Shown piece by piece: positions 1-10,339 of a stretch of 64,000 bases of DNA. A program made the position numbers and the translations under genes. The notes beneath the pieces were generated by a model. That model was not told the DNA's origin. It saw only the letters and a program-made list of their open reading frames with translations, and did not search any database. Positions within the stretch are counted from its first letter, which is position 1. Every line of letters begins with the position of its first letter. The DNA comes from Neogemmobacter tilapiae (lineage in GTDB: Bacteria; Pseudomonadota; Alphaproteobacteria; Rhodobacterales; Rhodobacteraceae), in NCBI RefSeq assembly GCF_014652215.1, contig NZ_BMYJ01000003.1, positions 62,001-126,000 of the forward strand, read 5' to 3'.

Positions 1-2
1 AT

Positions 3-620
3 CCGGGCCAAGAGGCGGGCAATGCGATCGCCGACGTCCTACTGGGCCAAGCCGAACCCGGTGGCCGCCTGCCGCAAAGCTTTCCCGTCCGGTATGAGGA
101 TGGCGTGACCTTCACCCAAGACCCGGAAATCTATCCCGGCCTCGATGGACATGTGCGCTATGAGGAAGGCGTTTTCATCGGCTATCGCCACCACGACAAA
201 ACCGGAACCGATCCGCTTTGGCCCTTTGGTTTCGGATTATCCTATACCAATTTCGATATATCAGACCTCACTATTGGCCCCATCGATGCCGAAGGCAACT
301 TCCAGGCCACGCTCAAAGTCACCAACACAGGCGATCGTGCCGGGTCCGAGGTGATCCAACTCTACCTCACCCCCGCCCCCTGCCCCGTTCCCCGCCCCAA
401 GCGCGAACTCAAAGCCTTTGCCAAGGTCCACCTGAAACCGGGCGAAACGCAGACCGTCACCCTCTCGCTCGATGCCCGCGCCTTCGCTTGGTTCGACACC
501 CAAACCCGCCGCTGGATCGCGAGCGCCGGCACCTATGGGGTTGAGATAGGTCGCAACGCCATGGACCTGCCTTTGCAGGGCCGCATCACCTTGGCGGAAA
601 CGATCATCCGGCTTCCTTGA
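3..620 (+). CDS. GH3 family beta-glycosidase, C-terminal part (5' truncated by window)
   Basis: The frame is open from the window edge, so this is the last 205 residues of a larger protein. The segment PGQEAGNAIADVLLG followed by GGRLPQSFP is the typical end of the GH3 C-terminal alpha/beta sandwich. It leads into PLWPFGFGLSYT and a fibronectin type III-like domain (about the last 120 residues, with RAGSEVIQLYL and LKPGETQTV). GH3 enzymes hydrolyse beta-glucosides or beta-xylosides; the catalytic domain is outside the window, so the substrate cannot be read. There is no sign of damage. It ends 7 bases before the inverted repeat that controls the next gene pair. Family assignment is sure, specificity unknown. 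Confidence 0.93.
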   Translation, partial: PGQEAGNAIADVLLGQAEPGGRLPQSFPVRYEDGVTFTQDPEIYPGLDGHVRYEEGVFIGYRHHDKTGTDPLWPFGFGLSYTNFDISDLTIGPIDAEGNFQATLKVTNTGDRAGSEVIQLYLTPAPCPVPRPKRELKAFAKVHLKPGETQTVTLSLDARAFAWFDTQTRRWIASAGTYGVEIGRNAMDLPLQGRITLAETIIRLP

Positions 621-655
621 TTTCGTGCTGCACGAATGTTATCTATTCGTGCAGC
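617..655 (+). promoter_or_regulatory. Promoter and palindromic operator of the toxin-antitoxin-like pair
   Basis: A perfect 11-bp inverted repeat, GCTGCACGAAT (627-637) and ATTCGTGCAGC (645-655), is separated by 7 bases. A sigma70-like promoter fits the same stretch: TTGATT at 617-622, a 17-base spacer, and TATCTA at 640-645. The repeat therefore covers the spacer and the -10 box, the arrangement expected for autorepression by a toxin-antitoxin complex. The repeat could also act as a weak terminator for the GH3 gene, but no T-run follows it. The repeat is seen directly; its role is inferred. Confidence 0.65.
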
Positions 656-667
656 ATGGAGACCATC

Positions 668-934
668 ATGACAGCGACGGCGCAGGTCAAGACAATCGGG
701 GCAAATGGTCAATTGTCGCTGGGCAAACGCTTTGCCGGGCGGCATGTGATCGTCGAAGAACAAGCCGAAGGTGTCTGGGTCATCCGCACGGCCCAGATCA
801 TCCCCGATTCCGAGGCTTGGATTCATGAACCCAAGGCCGCGAAAGATCTGGCCTTGGCTTTGGCCCATACCCCCAAGCCACCCGCCGCCGGTGACGATGA
901 ACTGGTTCTGAACCGCGCTGAACATGCCGAATGA
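668..934 (+). CDS. AbrB/SpoVT-like putative antitoxin
   Basis: An 88-residue protein. The start at 668 is chosen because GGAG at 658-661 sits 6 bases upstream; the longer in-frame reading from 617 would run through the operator. The N-terminal half (KTIGANGQLSLGKRFAG, then VIVEEQAEGVWVIR) looks like a swapped-hairpin AbrB/MazE-type DNA-binding fold with the usual G-x-L-SLGK core. The C-terminal half (DSEAWIHEPKAAKDLA, then a Pro/Ala-rich tail) would be the toxin-binding arm. It overlaps the next gene by 11 bases, and a palindrome lies over its promoter. I infer that it neutralises the partner and represses the pair. The fold assignment rests on motif resemblance only. Confidence 0.7.
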   Translation: MTATAQVKTIGANGQLSLGKRFAGRHVIVEEQAEGVWVIRTAQIIPDSEAWIHEPKAAKDLALALAHTPKPPAAGDDELVLNRAEHAE

Positions 935-1238
935 TCGGGTCGAACTGGATTTGAACAATCCAGTCTTTCAGGAAAACCTGTTCAACCTGCCCAAAGACAT
1001 TCGGCATCAGGCCATAGAAACCCTACGCAAAATCCGTCAACTCACTTGGCAACAGGTCTACAGCGACAATGGCCTGAAATGGGAAAAGATCCTAAGTGTG
1101 ACGCCACCAAAAGGCATCGCCGCTCTTTATTCCCTGCGCATCAGCCAATCCCGTCGCGCCACCGCTTACCGTGATGGCAACCTCATGCGGATGCTGACCA
1201 TCGCTCCGGATCACGACGCCACCTATGGCCGCAAATGA
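924..1238 (+). CDS. Putative RelE/ParE-like toxin
   Basis: A 104-residue protein starting at an ATG that overlaps the antitoxin-like gene by 11 bases, so the two are probably translated together. The C-terminal half (GIAALYSLRISQSRRATAYR, then LMRMLTIAPDHDATY) has the strand-rich, Arg/Tyr-containing layout of RelE/ParE-type toxins, ending in a PDHD motif shared with many small plasmid- or chromosome-borne toxins of this style. The N-terminal half is helical (LPKDIRHQAIETLRKIR). I cannot assign a named family. RNase or gyrase toxicity is inference from gene order and the partner. The stop is followed at once by a terminator hairpin shared with infB. Confidence 0.65.
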   Translation: MPNDRVELDLNNPVFQENLFNLPKDIRHQAIETLRKIRQLTWQQVYSDNGLKWEKILSVTPPKGIAALYSLRISQSRRATAYRDGNLMRMLTIAPDHDATYGRK

Positions 1239-1267
1239 AAAGGCCCCAGTCGATGACTGGGACCTTT
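1239..1267. terminator. Bidirectional terminator between toxin and infB
   Basis: A 13-bp stem, AAAGGCCCCAGTC (1239-1251) and GACTGGGACCTTT (1255-1267), has a 3-base loop. The single mismatch becomes a U-G pair in the minus-strand RNA, where TTTT follows. It sits between two converging genes, so it can end both transcripts, best in the infB direction. Confidence 0.75.
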
Positions 1268-1284
1268 CCACAAATTCCGACCCA

Positions 1285-3908
<2,624 letters not shown>

Positions 3909-3912
<4 letters not shown>

Positions 3913-4541
3913 GCGTCTTTCTTATCCCTTCCGGCGGTCCTGCCGCCGACGTGCCCGCGCAAACCAGCGAGTCGCGCCGCTTCCTCTACAACACGATTGG
4001 TGAGTCCGCCAGCGCCGAGCGCCGCGTGTATCGCATGTTCCCGGCCAAAGGACAAACCCAATTCCCCGGCCGTCAGGCATCCGATAAAGCGGTTCTCACC
4101 CTCGGGCAGGGAAATCTTGGTCTTCCCCCGCTCCGACCCGTCGCTGGCCTGGATCAACACCCGTGCCTGCCCTTTCGCCAGCCAGTCCTTGACCTTTTCA
4201 TAACCGGTCACCGCACTGCCTGCCTTCCGCGCCAGACTGATCAAATCGACCACCCGCCGCGCTATCTGCGCCTCGACCTGCGCCGACAGATCGGCCCCCG
4301 CCTGCACAGGCTGCCGTGCCGCCCGGGCAAACAGGCCCTTCGACACAGCCTTGTCAATCGCCGCCCGGTCCGAGGTCACATAGATCCCCCGACCCGGCAG
4401 CTTGCCCATCACATCGGCCACCACCTGACCCTCCGGCCCGATCACGAAACGGATCAGCCCATCCTTCGGCGCCACCTCGCCCGTGACGATGCAGCGCCGT
4501 TCCGGCCCTTCGTTCAGATCTTCCCGGCCACCGCGCGTCAT
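3909..4541 (-). CDS. YlxR/L7Ae-type RNA-binding protein
   Basis: A 210-residue protein with an N-terminal YlxR (DUF448) domain, seen in ERRCIVTGE and the GRGIYV loop, followed by an L7Ae-like domain ([21 protein letters not shown], residues about 95-190). It is a nucleoid- or RNA-binding protein always found between nusA and infB; in other bacteria the YlxR domain alters transcription or RNase P activity. I take the ATG at 4541, because the upstream in-frame TTG at 4553 has no better ribosome site. A short perfect repeat (AGGCCTGA at 4553-4560, TCAGGCCT at 4563-4570) spans the nusA stop and may be a processing hairpin. Confidence 0.88.
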
Positions 4542-4562
4542 GGGCAATTCCAAGGCCTGAAA

Positions 4563-6176
4563 TCAGGCCTCGGCCTCCTCGTCATCTTCGGCTTCCAGCG
4601 CCTCTTCCGGTTCGGCTTCGGTCGGATCCACCCAACCCAGCATCACCCGCGCCGTCATCACCAAGGTCTGCGCCTCTTCAAGGCTCATCTCGAACTTCTC
4701 CAGCACGCCTTCGTCTTTCACGCGCTGCCCGTTCACCGTGGTCCAGCCACCAGCCAGTTCCCAGTCGGCGCAGGTTGCAAAGTCTTCCAGCGTCTTCACG
4801 CCATCCTTCGCCAAGGCTTCCAGCATCTGCGGCGTCAGACCTTCGAAATTCGCCAGGCTGTCGTCCAAACCCAAGGACCGCGCATGTTCCAGCGCCTTTC
4901 GGTTCTGTTCGTCGATAAAGTCCCGCGCCCGCGCCTGCAATTCGCCTGCCGTGCCCTCATCGAACCCGTCGATAGACAGCAGTTCGTCCACATCGACATA
5001 GGCCACTTCTTCCAGATTGGTAAAGCCTTCGGCCACCAGAAGCTGCGCCATCATCTCGTCCACGTCCAACGTGTCCATGAACAGCTTGGTCCGTTCCGCA
5101 AATTCGGCCTGACGACGCTGGCTTTCCTCGGCCTCGGTCAGGATGTCGATGTCCAAAGCCGTCAACTGGCTCGCCAGACGCACGTTCTGCCCGCGGCGGC
5201 CAATCGCCAGCGAAAGCTGTTCGTCCGGCACCACCACTTCAATCTTGCCCGCTTCTTCGTCGAAGACCACCTTCGACACTTCCGCCGGTTGCAGCGCGTT
5301 CACCAGGAAAGTCGCCGTATCCTGATTCCACGGAATGATGTCGATCTTTTCGCCCTGAAGCTCGCCCACAACCGCCTGAACCCGGCTGCCCCGCATACCC
5401 ACACAGGCCCCAACCGGATCAATCGAATTGTCATAGCTGATCACGGCAATCTTGGCGCGGCTGCCCGGATCACGGGCCACAGCCTTGATCTCGATGATGC
5501 CGTCATAGATTTCCGGCACTTCCATCTTGAACAGCTCTGCCATGAACTGCGGATCGGTCCGCGACAGGAACACCTGCGGCCCCCGCACTTCGCGCCGCAC
5601 ATCCTTGATATAGCAACGGATCCGGTCGTTCGGACGATAGCTTTCACGGCCGATCTTTTCGTTCCGCCGCAGGATGCCTTCGCCCCGGCCAATATCCACG
5701 ATGATATTGCCGTATTCTTCCCGCTTGACCACGCCGTTGATGATCGTGCCTTTGCGGTCCTTGAACTCGTCATACTGACGATCCCGTTCCGCTTCGCGCA
5801 CCTTTTGCAGAATCACCTGTTTCGCCGACTGCGCCGCAATCCGCCCCAGATCCACCGGCGGAACCTCGTCGATCACCTCATCGCCGATTTTCGGATCGGC
5901 CAGATAGGATTTCGCCTGTTTCACCGTGATCTGCGCATGGTGATTTTCTACCAGCTCATCCTCGACCACCGTGCGCACCCGCGCAAAGGTCGCCCGCCCG
6001 GTTTTCCGGTCAATCTTCACCCGGATGTCCAGTTCCGCCCCATAACGCGACTTGGCCGCACGGGCCAAGCTTTCTTCCATCGCCTGGATCACCAGATCGG
6101 GATCGATCATCTTTTCCCGCGCCACGGCCTCGGCCGTTTGCAACAGTTCAAGCTGGTTCGCTGAGGTAATCGCCAT
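4563..6176 (-). CDS. nusA: Transcription termination/antitermination factor NusA
   Basis: A 537-residue RNA polymerase-binding protein acting in pausing, termination and rRNA antitermination. In order: N-terminal polymerase-binding domain (residues 1-130), S1 domain (GTIINGVVKREEYGNIIVDIG), two KH domains (GACVGMRGSRVQAVVGELQGEKIDI and LAIGRRGQNVRLA), then C-terminal helix-hairpin-helix repeats with an acidic Glu/Ala-rich tail. It starts at an ATG with GGGAG about 8 bases upstream. It lies 19 bases after rimP and 21 before ylxR, so it is operonic. Complete, with no oddities. Confidence 0.98.
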   Translation of the reverse strand: MAITSANQLELLQTAEAVAREKMIDPDLVIQAMEESLARAAKSRYGAELDIRVKIDRKTGRATFARVRTVVEDELVENHHAQITVKQAKSYLADPKIGDEVIDEVPPVDLGRIAAQSAKQVILQKVREAERDRQYDEFKDRKGTIINGVVKREEYGNIIVDIGRGEGILRRNEKIGRESYRPNDRIRCYIKDVRREVRGPQVFLSRTDPQFMAELFKMEVPEIYDGIIEIKAVARDPGSRAKIAVISYDNSIDPVGACVGMRGSRVQAVVGELQGEKIDIIPWNQDTATFLVNALQPAEVSKVVFDEEAGKIEVVVPDEQLSLAIGRRGQNVRLASQLTALDIDILTEAEESQRRQAEFAERTKLFMDTLDVDEMMAQLLVAEGFTNLEEVAYVDVDELLSIDGFDEGTAGELQARARDFIDEQNRKALEHARSLGLDDSLANFEGLTPQMLEALAKDGVKTLEDFATCADWELAGGWTTVNGQRVKDEGVLEKFEMSLEEAQTLVMTARVMLGWVDPTEAEPEEALEAEDDEEAEA

Positions 6177-6195
6177 CTTCTAGACTCCCGGCGGT

Positions 6196-6804
6196 TCAGT
6201 GTTTCGTCACGGGGGCTTCGTCTTCGTCGTCGCCCCCTTCGGATTCTTCAATTTCGTCAAACTGGCTTTCGTCGATCACGCCGCTGGCCTTTTTCTGGCG
6301 CAGCATTTCCGCGATCAGATCGTCCGTCAGCAAAAGTTTCGCATCCGACAGCCAATCGAATTGCAGACCGATGGTCAGCGTTTCCGCCCCCTCTTCGATC
6401 TCGATCAGCACTTCTTCGGCCTCAACCCCTTGCAGGATGCCCTTGAACCGCCGACGCCCATCGATCAGTTCACTGGTTTCAATCCGTGCATCCCAGCCCT
6501 TCCACATCTCGAAATCCTTCAGCCGCGTCAGCGGCCGATCAATCCCGGGGCTCGAAACTTCCAGCACGTAATTGTCCTCAATCGGGTCTTCCACGTCCAG
6601 AATCGCCGAAACGGCGGTGCTGATCCGTCCGCAATCATCCACCTCGATCCCGCCTTCCGGCTTGTCAGCCATGATTTGCAGAATACGGGTCTTGCCCCCC
6701 ATCAGGCGCACACGCACCAACTCGAACCCCATCGATTCGATCATCGGGGAAATCAGGTCGGCCAGACGCCGGTCGATGGCGGTTTTGGCGATAAGATCAG
6801 TCAT
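6196..6804 (-). CDS. rimP: Ribosome maturation factor RimP
   Basis: A 202-residue 30S maturation factor. The core [21 protein letters not shown], the VDDCGRIS segment and [14 protein letters not shown] are diagnostic of RimP. The C-terminal 50 residues are Glu/Asp-rich, which is common in this order. I use the ATG at 6804; a TTG five codons upstream is in frame but falls in the T-run of the leader hairpin. First gene of the operon with nusA, ylxR and infB. The leader carries an apparent intrinsic terminator immediately before the start. Confidence 0.95.
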   Translation of the reverse strand: MTDLIAKTAIDRRLADLISPMIESMGFELVRVRLMGGKTRILQIMADKPEGGIEVDDCGRISTAVSAILDVEDPIEDNYVLEVSSPGIDRPLTRLKDFEMWKGWDARIETSELIDGRRRFKGILQGVEAEEVLIEIEEGAETLTIGLQFDWLSDAKLLLTDDLIAEMLRQKKASGVIDESQFDEIEESEGGDDEDEAPVTKH

Positions 6805-6815
6805 GGCATCCAGAA

Positions 6816-6843
6816 ACAAAAAACGGGCCCCAGCGGCCCGTTT
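6816..6843 (-). terminator. Hairpin with T-run directly ahead of rimP (terminator or attenuator)
   Basis: Inverted repeat AAACGGGCC (6821-6829) and GGCCCGTTT (6835-6843) with a 5-base loop. Read on the minus strand it is followed by TTTTTTGTTT and then, within about 10 bases, the rimP start. It has the form of an intrinsic terminator. It may end terC read-through, or act as an attenuator for the rimP operon if the promoter lies upstream at 6893-6921. Confidence 0.7.
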
Positions 6844-6892
6844 GGTTCATCGGTCGTCCCGGGGGTGGAGACCGGAACTGCTGTTGGCAAGG

Positions 6893-6921
6893 CCTATACG
6901 CCCCTCCCCCAGCAAATGCAA
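6893..6921 (-). promoter_or_regulatory. Candidate promoter of the rimP-nusA-infB operon
   Basis: On the minus strand TTGCAT (6921-6916), a 17-base spacer and TATAGG (6898-6893) give a reasonable sigma70-type promoter. It would produce an ~80-base leader holding the hairpin at 6821-6843. It is a pattern match only. Confidence 0.4.
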
Positions 6922-6945
6922 GGGGCGAGGCCATAGCCCCGCCCC
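6922..6945 (-). terminator. Probable terC terminator hairpin
   Basis: Seven bases past the terC stop, GGGGCGGGG and CCTCGCCCC (minus strand, plus positions 6945-6937 and 6930-6922) form a 9-bp stem with one G-U pair and a 6-base loop. A weak TTGCATTT follows, which is also the candidate -35 of the rimP promoter. Confidence 0.45.
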
Positions 6946-6951
6946 AGCCGA

Positions 6952-7935
6952 TTACGCGGCCTTGGCCACGGTGTCGCGCGTCTTCCAAAGCGACACCACC
7001 ACGCCCGCCGTCAGGATCGCAAAGGTGATCCCCAGCGACCACATGGGGGGAAACTTCGCCCAGCCCATCAGATCGGCGATAAAGATCTTCGACCCGATGA
7101 ACACCAGCAGGATCGACAGCGCGTATTTCAGATAGGCAAACCGCGCCAACACCGCCGACAGGGCGAAATACAGGGCCCGCAAGCCAAGGATCGCAAAGAT
7201 GTTCGACGTATAGACGATGAACGGGTCCGTCGTGATCGTGAAAACCGCCGGCACCGAATCGACGGCAAAGACCAGATCAGCGGCTTCCACCATCACCAGC
7301 GCCAGAAACAGCGGCGTCGCATAATTCACCAGCTTGCCGGTTTTCGGATCGGGCTTTTTCACAAAGAAATCGTTGCCCTCGATCTCATCCGTCACATGGA
7401 ACCGCCGCTTCAGAAACTTGACCAGCGCGTTGTTGTGCAGGTCAGGTTCCTTGTCATGGCTCGAAAACAGCATTTTCACGCCCGTCAGGATCAGGAAGAC
7501 GGCAAAGACATACAGCACCCACTGATACTGCGCGACCAGCGTCGCCCCCAGACCGATCATGATGCCGCGCAGCACGATCACGCCCAGAATTCCCCAGAAC
7601 AGCACCCGGTGCTGATACATGCGGGGCACCGCGAAAAAGCCAAAGATCAGCGCGATGACAAAGATGTTGTCCAAGGCCAGCGTCTTTTCGACCACGAAAG
7701 CCGTCAGATACTGCGCCGTTGCAACGCCCCCCATCTGCCACCAGATAAACCCGGAAAAGCCCAAGCCCAGCGCAATATAGAAAGCCGACATTTTCAGGCT
7801 TTCGGCCACGCCGATCTCGTGATCGCCCGTGTTGAAAACCCCAAGGTCAAGAACCAGCAGGCCAATGACCAGAAACAGAAAGACACCCCACATCCAAAGC
7901 GGGGTTCCCAGAAACAATAGTGTTAGCATGTCCAT
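6952..7935 (-). CDS. TerC family integral membrane protein
   Basis: A 327-residue polytopic inner membrane protein. The ATG at 7935 is preferred because AAAGGG lies 7 bases upstream and the next residues (MLTLLFLGTPLWMWGVFLFL) begin the first membrane helix; the 30-codon extension upstream is not hydrophobic and would cross the structured leader. TerC hallmarks are present: VEKTLALDNIFVIALIF near residue 80 and EAADLVFAVDSVPAVF near residue 200, with acidic residues inside membrane helices. Relatives are linked to tellurite resistance and to manganese or calcium export at the secretion machinery. Metal export is a family inference. Confidence 0.9.
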   Translation of the reverse strand: MDMLTLLFLGTPLWMWGVFLFLVIGLLVLDLGVFNTGDHEIGVAESLKMSAFYIALGLGFSGFIWWQMGGVATAQYLTAFVVEKTLALDNIFVIALIFGFFAVPRMYQHRVLFWGILGVIVLRGIMIGLGATLVAQYQWVLYVFAVFLILTGVKMLFSSHDKEPDLHNNALVKFLKRRFHVTDEIEGNDFFVKKPDPKTGKLVNYATPLFLALVMVEAADLVFAVDSVPAVFTITTDPFIVYTSNIFAILGLRALYFALSAVLARFAYLKYALSILLVFIGSKIFIADLMGWAKFPPMWSLGITFAILTAGVVVSLWKTRDTVAKAA

Positions 7936-7994
7936 TATCAGACCCTTTTGCACAGACATGCGCCGAGGTCCGCAGCGGAAGGCTTCCGGGCTGA

Positions 7995-8012
7995 CATCGA
8001 GCGCGCTCGATG
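7995..8012. repeat. Perfect 18-bp palindrome in the terC leader
   Basis: CATCGAGCG joined directly to CGCTCGATG, 60 bases before the terC start. It is flanked by further short repeats, such as CAGC-TAT-GCTG at 8029-8039. It could be an operator or part of a folded leader RNA. Confidence 0.6.
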
Positions 8013-8084
8013 CGGCCGACATCACAGCATAGCTGTCAGAGGGGCCCGGTCCGCCCCCATCACTTAGGCGTGAAATTCACGGCT

Positions 8085-8546
8085 TCAAGCCCCCGCCCCC
8101 GGATTATCTTTCCAAACCCGCCAATTCAGCGGTGCCGCCACTGAAAGCCAAGCCAGATACGGCAGCAACAAAAGCCCGGCCCAAAGGTCCAGCAGGAAAA
8201 ACGCCCAGACCATCAAGGCGACGACGATCCACAGCACCACCATGATCCCCATGCCCAGCCCCATCCGCCGCGCCCCAAAGAAGGTTGGCGTCCAAAGCGT
8301 GTTCAGCGCGATCTGCGCCGACCACAGCGCCAAGGCCCAGCCCGCCCCCGGCAGCGCCGAAACCCAAGTGGCAGCCAGCGCGGACAGGACATAAATCGTC
8401 GTCCAAGCCACCGGGAACATCCATTTTTCCGGCCGCCATTCCGGCTTTTTCAGCCCGTCGTACCAATCGCCCGGCTTGAACATGACTCCCGTCGATCCGG
8501 CAGCCGCACTGGCCAAGGCGAAAATCCCGAATGTTGCCCAATCCAT
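8085..8546 (-). CDS. tspO: TspO/MBR (CrtK) tryptophan-rich membrane protein
   Basis: A 153-residue five-helix membrane protein of the translocator/peripheral benzodiazepine receptor family. WYDGLKKPEWRPEKWMFPVAWTTIY is the conserved porphyrin/cholesterol-site region, followed by NTLWTPTFFGARR and a Trp-rich last helix. In Rhodobacter the homologue binds tetrapyrroles and damps photopigment gene expression. The start overlaps the stop of the upstream peptidase gene by one base (TGATG), so the two are co-translated and I reject the 7-codon longer form. Confidence 0.93.
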   Translation of the reverse strand: MDWATFGIFALASAAAGSTGVMFKPGDWYDGLKKPEWRPEKWMFPVAWTTIYVLSALAATWVSALPGAGWALALWSAQIALNTLWTPTFFGARRMGLGMGIMVVLWIVVALMVWAFFLLDLWAGLLLLPYLAWLSVAAPLNWRVWKDNPGAGA

Positions 8547-9523
8547 CACGCCACCCCCTGCCGCCAATGATCCATCACCCGCACCAGTTCCGCCGTGATC
8601 GCCGGCTCCGACAGCGCATGGCCCGAAAGCCCCACCATCCGCAGATCACATTTTCCCCAGCCCTGCGCCAGTTTCCACGCCGAAATCGGCGGGCAGACCA
8701 TATCAAACCGCCCCTGCACGATCACCGCCGGAATATCCGCCAACCGGGCCTTTTCCTCCAGAATCCAGCCATCCCGCGCCAGAAAACACGCATTCTGGAA
8801 ATAGTGGTTCTCCAGTCGCGCAAAGGCCCGCGCATATTCTGCCGGGCTTTCTCCCATCACCCCATCGGATTGGATCGAGGCCAACGCATTTTCCCAAGAC
8901 GCCCAAAGCCGCGCGTAACGGGTTTCTTCCCCAGCATTGCCGCTGAACAGCCGCCGGTGATAGGCCCCAATCAGATCGCCCCGTTCCTCCTCGGGGATCG
9001 CCAGCACGAAACGCTGCCAAAGGTCGGGATAAAACAGCCCCGCCCCCCCACCATAGAACCAATCAAGCTCCGCCCGCGTGCCCAGAAAAACCCCCCGCAG
9101 CGCCATCGCCACCACCCGTTCCGGATGCGTCAGCGCATAGCTCAGCGCCAAGGTCGCGCCCCAACTCCCGCCGAACAGGATGAAACGATCAATCTCCAGC
9201 AGATTGCGGATCACCTCGATGTCGCGGATCAGATCCGGCGTGGTGTTCGCCTCCACGCTCGCATGCGGCCGTGACCGCCCACAGCCCCGCTGATCGAACA
9301 GCACCACCCGATAAACCGCCGGGTCAAAGAACCGCCGCATCGTCGGGCTGCACCCGCCCCCCGGCCCGCCATGCAGCACCAGAACCGGTATCCCATCCCT
9401 GCGGCCACATTGTTCGACATAGACCTTGTGCCCGTCGCCCATGTTCACATGGCCCTGATCGAAAGGCTCGATCGGGGGATAAAGCGCCTCTTGCGCGTTT
9501 TTGGGGCCTGATCTTTGATCCAT
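8546..9523 (-). CDS. pip: Proline iminopeptidase
   Basis: A 325-residue alpha/beta hydrolase of peptidase family S33 that removes N-terminal proline. HGGPGGG (51-57) is the oxyanion-hole motif, DQRGCGRSRPH follows, and GGSWGAT carries the nucleophile Ser120. The late RFDMVCP and LSGHALSEP supply Asp and His. The start at 9523 is chosen because the 68-residue extension would run into the divergent ubiG gene and matches nothing in the family. It is followed by tspO with a one-base overlap. Confidence 0.95.
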   Translation of the reverse strand: MDQRSGPKNAQEALYPPIEPFDQGHVNMGDGHKVYVEQCGRRDGIPVLVLHGGPGGGCSPTMRRFFDPAVYRVVLFDQRGCGRSRPHASVEANTTPDLIRDIEVIRNLLEIDRFILFGGSWGATLALSYALTHPERVVAMALRGVFLGTRAELDWFYGGGAGLFYPDLWQRFVLAIPEEERGDLIGAYHRRLFSGNAGEETRYARLWASWENALASIQSDGVMGESPAEYARAFARLENHYFQNACFLARDGWILEEKARLADIPAVIVQGRFDMVCPPISAWKLAQGWGKCDLRMVGLSGHALSEPAITAELVRVMDHWRQGVA

Positions 9524-9583
9524 TCCCCCTATATAACGCCAATCAGCGGCTCTGCCATGCTGCTTTATGACAGAAGGTGATCC

Positions 9584-10321
9584 ATGCAGACGACCATTGA
9601 CCCAGCCGAAGTGGCAAAGTTTGAGGCGATGGCCGCCGAATGGTGGGATCCGAACGGCAAGTTCAAACCCCTGCATATGCTGAACCCCTGCCGCCTTGAC
9701 TATATCAACGCCCAGATCGCCGCCCAATTTGACCGCGACCTGAAAGCGCCCCTGCCGTTCAAGGGCCTCCGCCTGCTCGACATCGGCTGCGGTGGCGGGC
9801 TGCTGTCGGAACCCATGGCCCGCCTAGGGGCCACCGTGGTTGGCGCCGACGCCGCCCCCCGCAACATTCCCGTGGCCCAAGTCCATGCCGAACAGATGGG
9901 CCTTTCCATCGACTACCGCCACAGCACCGCCGAAGACCTCGCCGCCGCAGGCGAGCGTTTCGATGTCGTCCTGAATATGGAGGTGGTCGAACATGTCTCG
10001 GACCCGCTCGCTTATCTGACGGCCTGCCATGATCTGCTAAAACCCGGCGGCATCATGCTCTGCTCCACCCTCAACCGCACGCCGCAAAGCTTTGCCATGG
10101 CGATCATCGGGGCCGAGTGGATCATGCGCTGGCTGCCCAAGGGCACCCATGAATGGAAGAAATTCATCACCCCCGATGAACTTTACGACCTCATCCGCAA
10201 GGCAGGCCTCACCCCCGTTGACCGCAAGGGCATGGTCTTCAACCCCCTCCGCTGGGACTGGTCCTTGTCAGACCGCGATCTGACTTGCAATTATGTGACG
10301 GCCAGCGTTCGGACTGGTTGA
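9584..10321 (+). CDS. ubiG: Ubiquinone biosynthesis O-methyltransferase
   Basis: A 245-residue class I SAM methyltransferase for the two O-methylations of ubiquinone synthesis. The N-terminal signature [23 protein letters not shown] is diagnostic. [20 protein letters not shown] (from about residue 63) is the SAM site, and NMEVVEHV and the HEWKKFI loop follow. AAGGTG precedes the ATG. It is divergent from pip with about 60 bases between them. Complete. Confidence 0.97.
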   Translation: MQTTIDPAEVAKFEAMAAEWWDPNGKFKPLHMLNPCRLDYINAQIAAQFDRDLKAPLPFKGLRLLDIGCGGGLLSEPMARLGATVVGADAAPRNIPVAQVHAEQMGLSIDYRHSTAEDLAAAGERFDVVLNMEVVEHVSDPLAYLTACHDLLKPGGIMLCSTLNRTPQSFAMAIIGAEWIMRWLPKGTHEWKKFITPDELYDLIRKAGLTPVDRKGMVFNPLRWDWSLSDRDLTCNYVTASVRTG

Positions 10322-10339
10322 TTTGAAACAGGTGCAGAA

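Noticed and set aside
7936-8080. Canonical yybP-ykoY manganese riboswitch before terC
   Set aside because: The conserved loop sequences of the class are not visible; kept only as a structured leader.
8546-9727. Long form of the proline iminopeptidase
   Set aside because: The extra 68 residues run antisense through ubiG and match nothing; the 9523 start fits the family.
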